Shown here in pieces: positions 54,756-64,000 of a DNA stretch of 64,000 nucleotides (position 1 is its first letter; each line of letters starts with the position of its first letter). The notes beneath the pieces are model-generated. The model had not been told where the DNA came from. It did no database searches and worked only from the letters and a program-made list of their open reading frames with translations. The stretch comes from Caballeronia concitans. GTDB lineage: Bacteria; Pseudomonadota; Gammaproteobacteria; Burkholderiales; Burkholderiaceae. The stretch is taken from NCBI RefSeq assembly GCF_001544615.1, contig NZ_FCNV02000004.1, positions 361,722 to 425,721 of the forward strand, in the 5' to 3' direction. The position numbers and the translations under genes were made by a program.

Positions 54756-55934
54756 TTATGCCTCCGCCTGATTCCACGCGCGAACGAACTGCGCGTCGAG
54801 ATGTTCTGCGAGCCGGTCGAGCGGCTCCTTGAATCGGTTGTAGGCCGCCGTGCTGCCGTCGGGCTTCGACAGGTCATACACAGTCGACAGCTGCGCCGAC
54901 GCGCCCTTGGGCACCGTCGATTCCGGAATTTCGAAGGGCAGTACGCGATCGCCGTATGCTTTTTGTAACCATCCCCTCACGACGCGCGAGACGTCATCGG
55001 ACTTGGCTTTGGTCAGAATCACGTTGACGAAATCGAAGCGCTTTTGCTCGAGCACCCCGGGCAGCTTCTTGGCGATGTCCGCAAAGAGATGCCAGAACTG
55101 CGTCGAACTCGCGAAGTCCAGCGCTTCAGGCGGGCAGGGAAGCAAGATCGCATCGGACGCGAGGAGCGCGTTGATGGTCAGATAGCTGAGCGCGGGCGGG
55201 GTATCGATAACCACCGCGTCGTACTCCTCGGTCAGCGGCATCAACCCTTTACGCACGATTTCCCAAAACTCGAACGTGCTGTCGTTCAACACTTTGGCCG
55301 GAATCTCGAATTCGGCGTCGAACAGCGACGACGACGCCGGAATCAGATCGAGGTTATGCCAATACGTCTCTTGCACAGCGTATTGCAGCGTTGTCTGGTC
55401 GCCATAGATCAGCGGCAGGAGGGTCTGATCGTCTGATATTTCGGCGTCGGGCGCCCATCCGCAGAGTTGGGTCGTGGTGCCTTGCGGGTCGCAATCGATC
55501 ACGAGGACGCGCCGGCCCAGCAACGTCAGCGCTTGGGCCGCCGATACCGCCGTCGTCGTCTTGGCAACGCCCCCCTTGAAGTTCGCGACGGTCACGATCC
55601 GTCCGCGTTTGCCCTCGGGCCGCCGGACGCGCTCCTTCGTGGCACGAACCCAAGTCAGCGCTTCTTCGAGCGTGAATTCCTTGCTTCGGCCCGCGCCCTT
55701 CGACGTTCCCGCAGGCAGTTCGCCCTTGGTGGTCAGGTACTGAAAGCGCTGCTTGTCGATCCCACACAGCGAGGCGACCTGCGCGCTCGTGAACGTCGGC
55801 GCGCTCTTGCGTGGATAGGGCTCCAGCATCGCGTCGCGGATCTGATTGAGAATGTCAGTGGCTTGGGCGGCCACCCCCAAGAGCGTTTCGATCGAAACGG
55901 ATTGATCGACTTCGGGAAGCCGAGCGCTTAACAT
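54756..55934 (-). CDS. parA: partition ATPase ParA with N-terminal DNA-binding domain
   Basis: A protein of about 392 residues. The N-terminal MerR/HTH-like domain TSAQVASLCGIDKQRFQYLT near residue 45 is followed by the deviant Walker A NFKGGVAKTTTAV near residue 122 and by IDCDPQGTTTQLCGW and VVIDTPPALSYL. This is the type Ia/RepA form of ParA, which also represses its own operon. ATG 55934 was chosen; GTG 55949 is also possible and neither has a clear ribosome site. A long inverted repeat lies directly upstream, the likely autoregulatory site. Confidence 0.93.
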   Translation of the reverse strand: MLSARLPEVDQSVSIETLLGVAAQATDILNQIRDAMLEPYPRKSAPTFTSAQVASLCGIDKQRFQYLTTKGELPAGTSKGAGRSKEFTLEEALTWVRATKERVRRPEGKRGRIVTVANFKGGVAKTTTAVSAAQALTLLGRRVLVIDCDPQGTTTQLCGWAPDAEISDDQTLLPLIYGDQTTLQYAVQETYWHNLDLIPASSSLFDAEFEIPAKVLNDSTFEFWEIVRKGLMPLTEEYDAVVIDTPPALSYLTINALLASDAILLPCPPEALDFASSTQFWHLFADIAKKLPGVLEQKRFDFVNVILTKAKSDDVSRVVRGWLQKAYGDRVLPFEIPESTVPKGASAQLSTVYDLSKPDGSTAAYNRFKEPLDRLAEHLDAQFVRAWNQAEA

Positions 55935-55972
55935 GGAGTTCGCAGTCACTGGCGGGCCTGGGTAAGCAAAAA

Positions 55973-56012
55973 ATTCTTCGGTTTGTGGAAAACATACTGC
56001 AAACCGAAGAAT
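55973..56012. promoter_or_regulatory. 13-bp perfect inverted repeat in the parA promoter
   Basis: ATTCTTCGGTTTG (55973-55985) and its exact complement CAAACCGAAGAAT (56000-56012) flank 14 bases. The inner part contains TGTGGAAAA (55984-55992), a match to the relaxed DnaA box TTWTNCACA on the minus strand. It lies about 40 bases upstream of parA, where a type Ia ParA would bind to repress. Confidence 0.7.
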
Positions 56013-56106
56013 AAACGGCCAACCGGTAAACCTCAAGTAAACTCTGAACTCTTTGTTGCGCGGCTGCAGGCGGTTTTACCTCGCGGCGTTCTCGTAAACA
56101 TTCACA

Positions 56107-58083
56107 TTAGGCGCAATCCCAGTCGACTTCAGCCGCAAGCGTGCTTCGCAGGAATCGCTCGACGCCGAGTAAACGGCTGGAATCTTCGCGTTCGAGGTAG
56201 AGCGCCGTAGTCGAATCGTCGGCGTGGCCGAGTCCTTTGCCTAGCTCGGATAAGTCCGCGCCGTGAGCAAGCGCATGAACCGAGTGCGTGTGCCGAAGCC
56301 AGTGTGTGCTGGCGCGCGCGAGACGTCGTCCGGCGCCGGGCGTCTGGGCTTCAGCCGCCGCGGCAGCATTCGCGAACACATTTTTGAACAGTCTACCGAT
56401 CCCGTCGGGCGTGATGGCGCTTGTTCCGCGTGCCTGAGCGAGAATCGGCGTGCCCTCGGGACACTCGAGCGCACCCGGCAGACCCCGCAGCGCAAGATTG
56501 TCGTGCAGCAGTTCGACGACGACAGGCGGCAGTAGCACGGTCCGGACTGCACGCCGCCCGCTGGCCGATGCGACGCTTAGCCGCCATACCGGCGCGTCCA
56601 CGCCGGACAATCGCCCGACGGAAAGCGCGTCCGTCGTAGCGGCGGCAAGTTCCGCCCGGCGCAGACCGGTGGCGTAGGCGAGGAGGAGCGCCAACCGGTC
56701 GCGATGCTCCGCAAATGTATAGTGCGGCCGCGTGACGGAAAGCAGCACCGTCCGCCACTGCTCGGCATCGAGCGTGCGATCTTGCGCGTCGAAGGTCGGC
56801 GGTGTCGCCACGCGCTCGTGGCCCGCGAAGGGATTCGTCGCCAGGTAACCGCTTTCGACGAGCCACTCGCACATCGCATTGAGAATCGCCCGAGCCGCTT
56901 CCCGGCTGCGATCGGAGAGCGGCCCGGCGAACGGCTTCCAGCCGGGAAGACACCGTTCGATTCGACCCCGCGCAATCCAGCGCTCCGCCGGTTGCGGGTT
57001 GGGCAGAAATTCGGCCAGATACGACGCGCAATCGTCCGAACTGAGCGATGAGAGCGGCTTCTCCTTTTCGACCAACGCCCAGAGCAGCAGTCTTTCCGCC
57101 TCCCGCCGATACGCTCGCCGAGTGTGATCGCTCGCCGAACGTGCGTCGAGCCAGGCGGTGAGGGCGCGCAAGTCGGTGCCGAAATTCGCGGCGACGGATT
57201 TCGTCGCACGATTCGTCCCCCGCGATCCATCGAACGCGGCGGGCACCCGCAACGCTTCAAAGGGGGCGATCTGGACCGGAACTGCATCCGTCGATGAGAC
57301 CGGCAGCGTATCCGGCCGCCATTGCCGCCGCGGCACGAGCGCAAACGGCGAAAGCGTGTGCCGGAGCGGTTCTGCATGCAGCGTCAGCCAGTCGACGATC
57401 CGCTGCGCACCCTTCGGCCCGAGCCGTGGCACGGATGTGTACCAGCGATGGCGCCGTCGCTCGATCAACGCAATGAGATCCGCGATCGTCGTGAGCCCTG
57501 CCGCCGACAGACGCGCGGTCACGACCGGCTCGAACCATCCGTCGATCGGATGATCGGGCTTCGGATCCTGAACGAGGCTCGCCTCCATGCGGGCGAGCGC
57601 GTTCGCCTGCCGCCGACGCAGCCGCGCATTGCGCGCCGAGCGCCGGTCCGATGCCGCCGACGCGCCGTGCCGAAACTCCTCTTCATAGAGCGCGAGCAGT
57701 TCGGATTCGCCGTACACGCCGTCCGGATCGATGCGCTCGCGGAACGCCTCGAGCGTCGGTGCGTCCGAAGAGGCCGCGCCATCAGCAGGCGATGGAATGC
57801 TGCCCGGGCGCAGCCGAAGCAGATGTGCGGCTTCGACGTCCTGTGCGCGGCGGGCGAGAACCGAAAGCGTGTCCCGCAGGGCGGCGATCAGTCGTCGCGT
57901 CTTGCGGACGTCGGATCCGGCCTCGCCGTACGAAGCGTGGAGCTGCGCTTCCGAAACGCCGTCGAGGTAACCGCGATAGAGCGCGAAATGCTGACGCGTG
58001 AGCCGTCGCGGCGCACCGGTTTGCGCTGCATGGTCAGAAGGGCGGGTTGCCACCACGCGTTTTTTGTCTTTGATATCAGTCAT
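56107..58083 (-). CDS. tyrosine recombinase/integrase with long N-terminal domain
   Basis: A 658-residue protein. The C-terminal catalytic domain has the Arg in ATGLRRAEL near residue 475, HWLRHTHSVHALAHG near residue 593, GLGHADDSTTALYLERED with the Tyr near residue 629. So R-H-R-H-Y is complete. The first 300 residues form a separate domain seen in Burkholderiales phage-integrase-like proteins (YRGYLDGVSEAQLHASYGE). It is encoded 173 bases upstream of parA on the same strand. It may resolve dimers of this replicon; that role is inferred from position. ATG 58083 was chosen as the last start before the promoter-like region. Confidence 0.85.
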   Translation of the reverse strand: MTDIKDKKRVVATRPSDHAAQTGAPRRLTRQHFALYRGYLDGVSEAQLHASYGEAGSDVRKTRRLIAALRDTLSVLARRAQDVEAAHLLRLRPGSIPSPADGAASSDAPTLEAFRERIDPDGVYGESELLALYEEEFRHGASAASDRRSARNARLRRRQANALARMEASLVQDPKPDHPIDGWFEPVVTARLSAAGLTTIADLIALIERRRHRWYTSVPRLGPKGAQRIVDWLTLHAEPLRHTLSPFALVPRRQWRPDTLPVSSTDAVPVQIAPFEALRVPAAFDGSRGTNRATKSVAANFGTDLRALTAWLDARSASDHTRRAYRREAERLLLWALVEKEKPLSSLSSDDCASYLAEFLPNPQPAERWIARGRIERCLPGWKPFAGPLSDRSREAARAILNAMCEWLVESGYLATNPFAGHERVATPPTFDAQDRTLDAEQWRTVLLSVTRPHYTFAEHRDRLALLLAYATGLRRAELAAATTDALSVGRLSGVDAPVWRLSVASASGRRAVRTVLLPPVVVELLHDNLALRGLPGALECPEGTPILAQARGTSAITPDGIGRLFKNVFANAAAAAEAQTPGAGRRLARASTHWLRHTHSVHALAHGADLSELGKGLGHADDSTTALYLEREDSSRLLGVERFLRSTLAAEVDWDCA

Positions 58084-58135
58084 TTGGCGCGAGGTTATCA
58101 AGTGCCGTCGAATTTGACAAGGTAAATCGATACAT

Positions 58136-58155
58136 CTGATAAGAGCAATTATCAG
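58136..58155. promoter_or_regulatory. inverted repeat between the recombinase and Nramp genes
   Basis: CTGATAA-GAGCAA-TTATCAG is a perfect 7-bp inverted repeat with a 6-base spacer, 53 bases upstream of the recombinase ATG and in the divergent promoter region. It is a good operator candidate for either gene. Confidence 0.5.
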
Positions 58156-58257
58156 CAATGCGCGTTCGGCGGACGCGCATTGCGCTCGCTTGAATGTTCG
58201 AAGCCTGCGGAGCATATTCGAGCCACCACAGGCGCACTCTTCAGGAGACACGTGCCG

Positions 58258-59598
58258 ATGCGCGACCCCCGACGCCCCGCGTACAAAGAGCCGGGCAACG
58301 ATGAATTCCGCCCGAGTCTCCCCGAGGTGTACGCGTCGGTGCGAGTGCCCGTCGGCGTCGGATGGATTCGACGCTTTCTCGCCTTCGCCGGCCCCGGCTA
58401 CATGATTTCGGTCGGCTATATGGATCCCGGCAACTGGGCGACGGATATTGCCGGCGGCTCGAAGTTCGGCTACACCTTGCTAGCGGTCATCCTGTTGTCG
58501 AATCTGATGGCGATTCTTCTGCAGGCGCTCGCCGTGCGGCTCGGCGTCGCGACCGGCCGTGACCTCGCGCAGGCGTGCCGCGATCACTACTCGAAGCCGG
58601 TCAACCTCGCGCTGTGGATCGCGTGCGAGGCGGCGATCGTCGCGTGCGATCTCGCCGAGGTGATCGGCACGGCCATCGCGCTGCAACTGCTGTTCGGCAT
58701 TCCGCTGATCGCCGGTGCGTTGCTGACGGCGCTCGACGCCTTCCTGCTGCTCCTTCTGGTGAACAAAGGCTTCCGCTTGCTGGAAGCGTTCGTGATTTCG
58801 CTGCTGGTCGTGATCGCGGTGTGCTTCACGTTGCAGATCGTCGCCGCGTCGCCGCCGATCACGCAGGTGCTGCGCGGTTTCGTGCCGTCGCCGCAAATCG
58901 TCGCGAATCGGGAGATGCTGTATGTCGCGATCGGCATCCTCGGCGCGACGGTCATGCCGCACAACCTGTATCTGCACTCGTCGGTGGTGCAGACGCGCGC
59001 TTACGGCAAGTCGATCGAAGCCCGGCGCGACGCGATCCGCTGGGCGACCATCGACAGCACCATCGCGCTGACGCTCGCGCTTTTCATCAACGCGGCGATC
59101 CTGATCGTCGCCGCCGCCGTCTTCCACGCGAACGGCCACAAAGACGTCGCGGAAATCGGCGATGCGTTCCATCTCCTGTCGCCGCTCCTCGGACTCGGGA
59201 TCGCATCGACGCTGTTCGCCGTCGCGCTCCTCGCCTCGGGCCTCAACTCGACGGTCACCGCGACGCTCGCCGGTCAGATCGTGATGGAAGGCTTTCTGCG
59301 CCTGCGTCTGCCGAACTGGGCGCGGCGGCTGATCACGCGCGGGATCGCCATCGTTCCGGTCGTCATCGTCACGGCGATCTACGGCGAAAAAGGCACCGGC
59401 CAACTGCTCGTGTTGAGCCAGGTCATTCTGTCGATGCAGCTTCCGTTCGCCGTCATCCCGCTCGTGCGATTCGTGTCCGACCGCCGCAAGATGGGCGTTT
59501 TCACGATCAGCCGATGGCTCGCCGCGCTCGCGTGGTTCGTGGCGGGCGTGATCGTCGTGTTGAACGTAAAGCTGCTTGCCGATACGCTGCTCTTCTGA
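58258..59598 (+). CDS. mntH: Nramp family Mn2+/Fe2+ transporter
   Basis: A 446-residue membrane protein with about 11 helices. The metal-binding DPGN motif occurs in [19 protein letters not shown] near residue 60, and the MPHN motif in [12 protein letters not shown] near residue 240. Both are the Nramp metal-site signatures. It imports Mn2+ or Fe2+ with protons. ATG 58258 follows AGGAGACACGTGCCG. It is followed after 22 bases by the DLH-like gene. Confidence 0.94.
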   Translation: MRDPRRPAYKEPGNDEFRPSLPEVYASVRVPVGVGWIRRFLAFAGPGYMISVGYMDPGNWATDIAGGSKFGYTLLAVILLSNLMAILLQALAVRLGVATGRDLAQACRDHYSKPVNLALWIACEAAIVACDLAEVIGTAIALQLLFGIPLIAGALLTALDAFLLLLLVNKGFRLLEAFVISLLVVIAVCFTLQIVAASPPITQVLRGFVPSPQIVANREMLYVAIGILGATVMPHNLYLHSSVVQTRAYGKSIEARRDAIRWATIDSTIALTLALFINAAILIVAAAVFHANGHKDVAEIGDAFHLLSPLLGLGIASTLFAVALLASGLNSTVTATLAGQIVMEGFLRLRLPNWARRLITRGIAIVPVVIVTAIYGEKGTGQLLVLSQVILSMQLPFAVIPLVRFVSDRRKMGVFTISRWLAALAWFVAGVIVVLNVKLLADTLLF

Positions 59599-59620
59599 CC
59601 ACAAACGGGAGACGCGCGCC

Positions 59621-60766
59621 ATGACCGGCACTTTCATCGACATCGCTCCGCGCGAGGGCGGCACGATCCGCGCCTACGCGGCCTGGCCGGCTCACGGTTC
59701 AGGTCCGGGCCTGCTGCTGTTGCACGACGCATCCGGTTTCGACGCCTTCATCCAGTCGACGGCCGACCGCTTGGCCGAGGAAGGCTACGTCGTGCTGGCG
59801 CCGGATCTCGCTGGCCGCGCGCCGAAGGGCGGGGGCGTGTCGATCGAAAATTTCGCAGCGATCGAGGACGCTCTTCGCGCGTTGCCGGAGCAGGCGGGCA
59901 AAGTCGGCGTGATCGGCTTCGGCGCGGGCGGCCGGCTCGCGACGCACGCGGCGGCGAACACGGACATCGACTGCGCGGTCGCCTACTATCCCGACAATCC
60001 CGACGCGTGCCTAAAGGACCTCGCCACGATCCGCTGCCCGATGGTCTTCCACTTCGCCGACGAGCAGCCGAGCGAGGCGTTCGCGGGCAAGCAACATATC
60101 GAGCGATACGTCTACCCCGGCTGCCGCGCGGGCTTCGCTCGGCCCGACAGTCCGCAGCACGACAAACCCGCCGCGCTGATGGCCTACTCGCGCACGCTCG
60201 CGCTATTGCGCCGAGTGCTCGGGCCGGTCTTCGACCTGAATCACTTGTGGGAGCAACACTGCTATTTCGAGTTCGCGACGCGCGATGTCGACGCCGTCAT
60301 GCCGACGATGGTTGCCGAGCCCTACGTCAATCATGTGCCGACGATGACCGGCGGCGTCGGACACGATCAGCTCAAGCGCTTTTACAAGTACCACTTCGTC
60401 GATTCGAACCCGAGCGACACGAAGCTGATTCCGGTGTCGCGCACGATCGGCGCGGACCGCATCGTCGACGAGTTCGTGTTCTGCGCGACGCACGATCGCG
60501 AAATCGACTGGCTGCTGCCGGGACTCGCGCCGACCGGCCGCTATTTCGAGGTGCCGATGCTCGCCGTGATCCGCTTTCGCGGCGACAAGCTCTACAACGA
60601 GCATATCTATTGGGATCAGGCGTCGGTGCTGGTGCAGATCGGCGTGCTCGATCCGACCGGGCTGCCGGTCGCGGGGCGGCAGACGGCGCAAAAACTCATC
60701 GACGAAACTCGGCCGAGCAACACGTTGATGCCGAACTGGGCGTCGAGCGAAGGCAAGCCGATCTGA
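59621..60766 (+). CDS. dienelactone hydrolase-like/NTF2-like fusion, active site lost
   Basis: A 381-residue protein. Residues 1-200 resemble dienelactone hydrolases (LLLLHDASGFDAFIQSTADR, VLAPDLAGRAPKGG). At the nucleophile elbow the usual G-x-C-x-G-G reads GFGAGG near residue 100, so the Cys is gone, and the C-terminal His region reads YPGCRAGFARPDSP. Residues about 215-370 form a SnoaL/NTF2-like domain (WEQHCYFEFATRDVDAVMPT, then YNEHIYWDQASVLVQIG). So it is probably not an ordinary hydrolase. ATG 59621 follows GGGAGACGC. It lies 44 bases before the P450 gene, in one likely operon. Confidence 0.85.
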   Translation: MTGTFIDIAPREGGTIRAYAAWPAHGSGPGLLLLHDASGFDAFIQSTADRLAEEGYVVLAPDLAGRAPKGGGVSIENFAAIEDALRALPEQAGKVGVIGFGAGGRLATHAAANTDIDCAVAYYPDNPDACLKDLATIRCPMVFHFADEQPSEAFAGKQHIERYVYPGCRAGFARPDSPQHDKPAALMAYSRTLALLRRVLGPVFDLNHLWEQHCYFEFATRDVDAVMPTMVAEPYVNHVPTMTGGVGHDQLKRFYKYHFVDSNPSDTKLIPVSRTIGADRIVDEFVFCATHDREIDWLLPGLAPTGRYFEVPMLAVIRFRGDKLYNEHIYWDQASVLVQIGVLDPTGLPVAGRQTAQKLIDETRPSNTLMPNWASSEGKPI

Positions 60767-60810
60767 CGCCGCCTATTTATGACTAACAATAACTGACAGG
60801 AGACAGTTGA

Positions 60811-63135
60811 ATGACCGATGTGGCCCAGTGTCCCTTTCACGCGAGCGGACCTTCAGAAATCGCCGCGCCGAACGGCTGCCCGGTGAGCCCGCGCGCCGCC
60901 GACTTCGATCCGTTCAGCGACGGTTATCAGCAAGACCCGCCCGAATACGTGCGCTGGGCCCGCGAGCAGGAGCCCGTGTTCTATAGCCCAAAGCTCGGCT
61001 ACTGGGTCGTCACGCGTTACGACGACATCAAGGCGATCTTTCGTGACAACCTCACGTTCAGTCCGTCGATCGCGCTCGAAAAGATCACGCCGACCGGCGC
61101 CGAAGCGAACGCGGTGCTCGCGTCGTACGGCTTCGCGCTGAATCGCACGCTCGTCAACGAGGACGAGCCCGCGCACATGCCGCGCCGCCGCGCGCTGATG
61201 GACCCGTTCACGCCCGAGGCGCTCGCGCATCACGAACCGATGGTGCGCGCGCTCACCCGCGAGTACGTCGATCGCTTCATCGACGAGGGCCGCGCCGATC
61301 TCGTCGATCAGATGCTGTGGGAAGTGCCGCTCACCGTCGCGCTGCATTTTCTCGGCGTGCCCGAAGAGGACATGGACACGCTGCGCGAATATTCGATCGC
61401 GCATACGGTGAACACGTGGGGCCGCCCGAAACCCGAGGAACAGGTCGAAGTGGCGCACGCGGTCGGCAAGTTCTGGCAGTACGCGGGCAAGGTGCTCGAC
61501 AAGATGCGCGAAGACCCGTCGGGCGACGGCTGGATGCAATACGGCATCCGCAAGCAAAAGGACATGCCCGAAGTCGTCACGGACTCGTATCTTCATTCGA
61601 TGATGATGGCCGGCATCGTCGCCGCGCACGAAACGACGGCGAACGCATCGGCGAACGCGATCAAGCTGCTGCTGCAACATCCCGACGCGTGGCGCGACAT
61701 CTGCGAGGACCCGAGCCTCATTCCGAACGCGGTGGAAGAATGCTTGCGGCACAACGGATCAGTGGCGGCATGGCGGCGGCTCGCGACGAAGGACGTGACG
61801 ATCGGCGGCATCGACATTCCGGCGGGCGCGAAGATTTTGATCGTGACGTCGTCGGCGAATCACGATCAGCATCGTTTCGTGGATGCCGACCTCTTCGATA
61901 TCCGCCGCGAGAATGCGAGCGATCAACTAACCTTCGGCTACGGCGCGCATCAATGCATGGGCAAAAATCTCGCGCGCATGGAGATGCAGGTTTTCCTCGA
62001 CGAACTCACGCGCCGCCTGCCGCACATGCGGCTGGCCGAGCAGCGCTTCACGTACGTGCCGAACACGTCGTTCCGCGGGCCGGAGCATCTTTACGTCGAA
62101 TGGGACCCGGCGATGAATCCCGAACGCACGGATCCGTCCGTGCGCGAACCGCGCGCGGTGGTGCGCATCGGCGAGCCGTCGTCGCATGCGGTGAACCGCG
62201 CGGTGATCGTCGAGTCGGTGTCGGCGTGCGCGGAACGCATCGTGCGCGTGCGCCTCGTTTCCGCCGATGGTCGCCCGTTGCCGCGCTGGACGCCGGGATC
62301 GCATATCGACGTCGCGTGCGGCGACAGCGGCTTGTCGCGTCAATACTCGCTCTGCGGCGATCCGGCCGACGCGCACGCGTTCGAAATCGCCGTGCTGCGC
62401 GAAACGGAAAGTCGCGGCGGATCGGCGTGGGTGCACGACAACGTGAAGCCCCGCGCGCACTGGCGCATTCGCGGCCCGCGCAATCACTTCCGGCTCGATG
62501 AAACCGCGCGCAAGCTCGTGCTGATCGCGGGCGGCATCGGCATCACGCCGATCAGCGCGATGGCGCGTCGCGCGCGCGAAATCGGCATCGACTATGAAGT
62601 GCACTACAGCGGACGCTCCCGCGCGTCGATGGCGCTCCTCGACGAGATGCGCGCGCTGCACGGCGATCGCCTGCGCGTGTTCGTATCGGAAGAGGGCGCA
62701 CGCAACGATTTCGGGGCCTTGCGCGTCGATGACGGCACGCAGGTCTACGCGTGCGGCCCCGCACGGATGCTCGATGCGCTCATTGCCGCGAGCGCCGCCT
62801 GGCCCGACGATGCGTTGAAGATCGAGCACTTCGAATCCACGCTCGGGACGCTCGACGCCGCGCGGGAACACGCGTTCGACGTCGAACTCAAGGATTCGGG
62901 CTTCACACTGACGGTGCCCGCGGACCAGACGCTGCTCGCCACGCTCCGGCGCGCGAACGTCGATGTCCAAAGCGATTGTGAAGAAGGGCTGTGCGGATCG
63001 TGCGAAGTGCGCGTGATCGAGGGCGAGATCGATCATCGTGATCTCGTTTTGACGAAGGGCGAGCGGCAGGGAAATCAGCGAATGATGGCGTGCTGTTCCC
63101 GTGCGAAAGGTATGAAACTGGTATTAGCGCTTTAA
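60811..63135 (+). CDS. self-sufficient cytochrome P450 fused to a phthalate-dioxygenase-type reductase (CYP116B-like)
   Basis: A 774-residue fusion enzyme. The heme domain has the I-helix IVAAHETTANASANA near residue 275, E-x-x-R in EECLRHN and the heme Cys in FGYGAHQCMGKNLA near residue 384. The reductase follows, with an FMN motif RQYSLCG near residue 512, NAD-binding GGIGITPISAMAR near residue 575 and a C-terminal [2Fe-2S] cluster CEEGLCGSCEVRV with a last Cys in MMACCSRA. This is the class VII arrangement of P450RhF/CYP116B, which hydroxylates with NADPH alone. It follows the DLH/NTF2 fusion. Confidence 0.94.
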   Translation: MTDVAQCPFHASGPSEIAAPNGCPVSPRAADFDPFSDGYQQDPPEYVRWAREQEPVFYSPKLGYWVVTRYDDIKAIFRDNLTFSPSIALEKITPTGAEANAVLASYGFALNRTLVNEDEPAHMPRRRALMDPFTPEALAHHEPMVRALTREYVDRFIDEGRADLVDQMLWEVPLTVALHFLGVPEEDMDTLREYSIAHTVNTWGRPKPEEQVEVAHAVGKFWQYAGKVLDKMREDPSGDGWMQYGIRKQKDMPEVVTDSYLHSMMMAGIVAAHETTANASANAIKLLLQHPDAWRDICEDPSLIPNAVEECLRHNGSVAAWRRLATKDVTIGGIDIPAGAKILIVTSSANHDQHRFVDADLFDIRRENASDQLTFGYGAHQCMGKNLARMEMQVFLDELTRRLPHMRLAEQRFTYVPNTSFRGPEHLYVEWDPAMNPERTDPSVREPRAVVRIGEPSSHAVNRAVIVESVSACAERIVRVRLVSADGRPLPRWTPGSHIDVACGDSGLSRQYSLCGDPADAHAFEIAVLRETESRGGSAWVHDNVKPRAHWRIRGPRNHFRLDETARKLVLIAGGIGITPISAMARRAREIGIDYEVHYSGRSRASMALLDEMRALHGDRLRVFVSEEGARNDFGALRVDDGTQVYACGPARMLDALIAASAAWPDDALKIEHFESTLGTLDAAREHAFDVELKDSGFTLTVPADQTLLATLRRANVDVQSDCEEGLCGSCEVRVIEGEIDHRDLVLTKGERQGNQRMMACCSRAKGMKLVLAL

Positions 63136-63919
63136 TCGGGAATTGCAGTTCATGCAACGCAGGCGATGAATAGACTGATGGAACCGATTTCACGCCTGCG
63201 TCATATCCGCGTATTACACCCGTATTAATTGACGCAAACTTTATTAAGCGTATTTTCAATAGTCTGCGGCTTCGGGCAATCAACTGTGCGTTTCGCAGCA
63301 GCGCCGAGGCGTAACGTCGCAGCTTCGCATAACCTGCGCAATCCTCATATGGCCTGCACAATAAAAGATGCTCAAAAGCAACTGTATTGAACGGACGTTC
63401 GATCTTAGACGCATTTTTTCGCACGAAGGCGGCGGGAATTCTTACCATTCCTAGGGTTATTACCTAGAAATATGCAATTTTTTGTCGATGGTTTACGTTT
63501 AGAATTGGCATCAATTGGTGCGACGCACAAGCATCCGCGTCCATTAACTCTTCCAAGCTTTTATTACAGCTCCGCGCGGTATTCGCACGGATGGAGCTTT
63601 GCGCGCCGGTTTATTTGGCTCGTGTTTGACCTGAGAGACTTAATTAAAGGCCCATATAAATGGACCACGTACTTCGCTTGAAACCCGCAGTTACCGGCGT
63701 GTCCCGATGGGAATGCCGACATCGGCTGCTTCTTGATGCCGATTTTCAGAACGCGCCGTGAAAGCGGCGCGGCGCCGTCCGGGCAGACAGTCTGCTTCAG
63801 CCGTGCGCCCCCTCACGCCCCGCGCAGTGCGGGCCTCAATCCATGCGGAGCCGCGCTTCGTGCGCAATCGGGCCGGAACCGGCTTCGCGATGTTTCTGGT
63901 TGTTCGACGAGGATCAAAC
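63136..63919. other. long intergenic region, AT-richer, no gene seen
   Basis: These 784 bases have clearly less G+C than the neighbours, above all at 63180-63500 with several TATTA and TTTATTAAG stretches. A 69-codon frame at 63472-63681 has no ribosome site and codes unlike the flanking genes, so I do not call it. The 3' part should carry the promoter of the thiolase gene. Confidence 0.5.
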
Positions 63920-64000
63920 ATGTCTGACGTAGTGATCGTATCGGCCGCGCGTACAGCGGTCGGCAAGTTCGGCGGCTCGCTCGCGAAAATCGCGGCGCCG
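63920..64000 (+). CDS. acetyl-CoA acetyltransferase (thiolase), 5' end only
   Basis: The first 27 codons, MSDVVIVSAARTAVGKFGGS and LAKIAAP, are the standard start of bacterial thiolases such as PhaA or BktB. GAGGATCAAAC precedes the ATG. The rest lies beyond the window, so the subfamily cannot be told. Confidence 0.88.
   Translation, partial: MSDVVIVSAARTAVGKFGGSLAKIAAP

Noticed and set aside
53486-56106. A known Burkholderia-type parS such as GTTTATGCGCATAAAC
   Set aside because: I looked for it by eye in and around the par region and the rest of the window and did not find it; a motif search should confirm.
63472-63681. A 69-codon frame in the AT-rich gap before the thiolase
   Set aside because: No ribosome site, unusual composition and no recognisable motif.

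Overview
The window looks like a high-GC betaproteobacterium of the Burkholderiaceae, most like Paraburkholderia or Caballeronia. This rests on gene content and style: a Burkholderia-type porin, a DHA2 efflux operon with a NodT-type outer membrane factor, an acoXABC cluster with AcoR, an Nramp transporter and a P450-reductase fusion. A parA-parB-rep cluster with a tyrosine recombinase at 52.2-58.1 kb suggests the origin region of a secondary chromosome or megaplasmid. The genus and replicon are inferred; no database was searched.

Layout. 0-3.6 kb: a lipoprotein-type ABC exporter with a secreted lipocalin-like protein. 3.8-5.2 kb: a Fae homologue and a degenerate phosphopantetheinyl-transferase-like protein. 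5.5-11.7 kb: a multidrug efflux operon (outer membrane factor, EmrA, EmrB, AI-2E-type permease) divergent from a TetR regulator, with a clear promoter and palindromic operator; the outer membrane factor gene is frameshifted. 12-26 kb: old-yellow-enzyme reductase, ClpG/ClpK-like ATPase, two zinc alcohol dehydrogenases, bacteriophytochrome kinase, porin, CsbD and RecQ. 26-30 kb: small proteins, a SET-domain protein, a pyruvyl-transferase-like protein and a broken glycine-zipper gene. 30-39 kb: sugar dehydrogenase with cytochrome c, a candidate small RNA, a repeat family, a GST, an enoyl-CoA hydratase and modABC with a ModE-type site. 39-46.5 kb: lipoate ligase-like protein, acetoin dehydrogenase genes, acoX and acoR with a sigma-54 promoter. 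46.5-52 kb: an SDR, a GST, two more repeat copies and an rpoD. 52-58 kb: rep, parB, parA and recombinase. 58-64 kb: Nramp transporter, a DLH/NTF2 fusion, a self-sufficient P450 and the start of a thiolase.

Most notable points. (1) The parB-rep gap carries a plus-strand promoter, two hairpins with the same loop hexamer and a terminator, while the rep start codon lies in a separate hairpin. This predicts a counter-transcribed RNA controlling the initiator, a layout like repABC plasmids but with an unrelated-looking initiator. (2) A family of about 79-bp intergenic repeats, four copies at two loci, each with an inverted pair of DnaA-box-like 9-mers. (3) A short candidate sRNA with an anti-Shine-Dalgarno stretch. 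(4) Two +1 frameshifts in G/C homopolymers, which could be real or sequencing errors.
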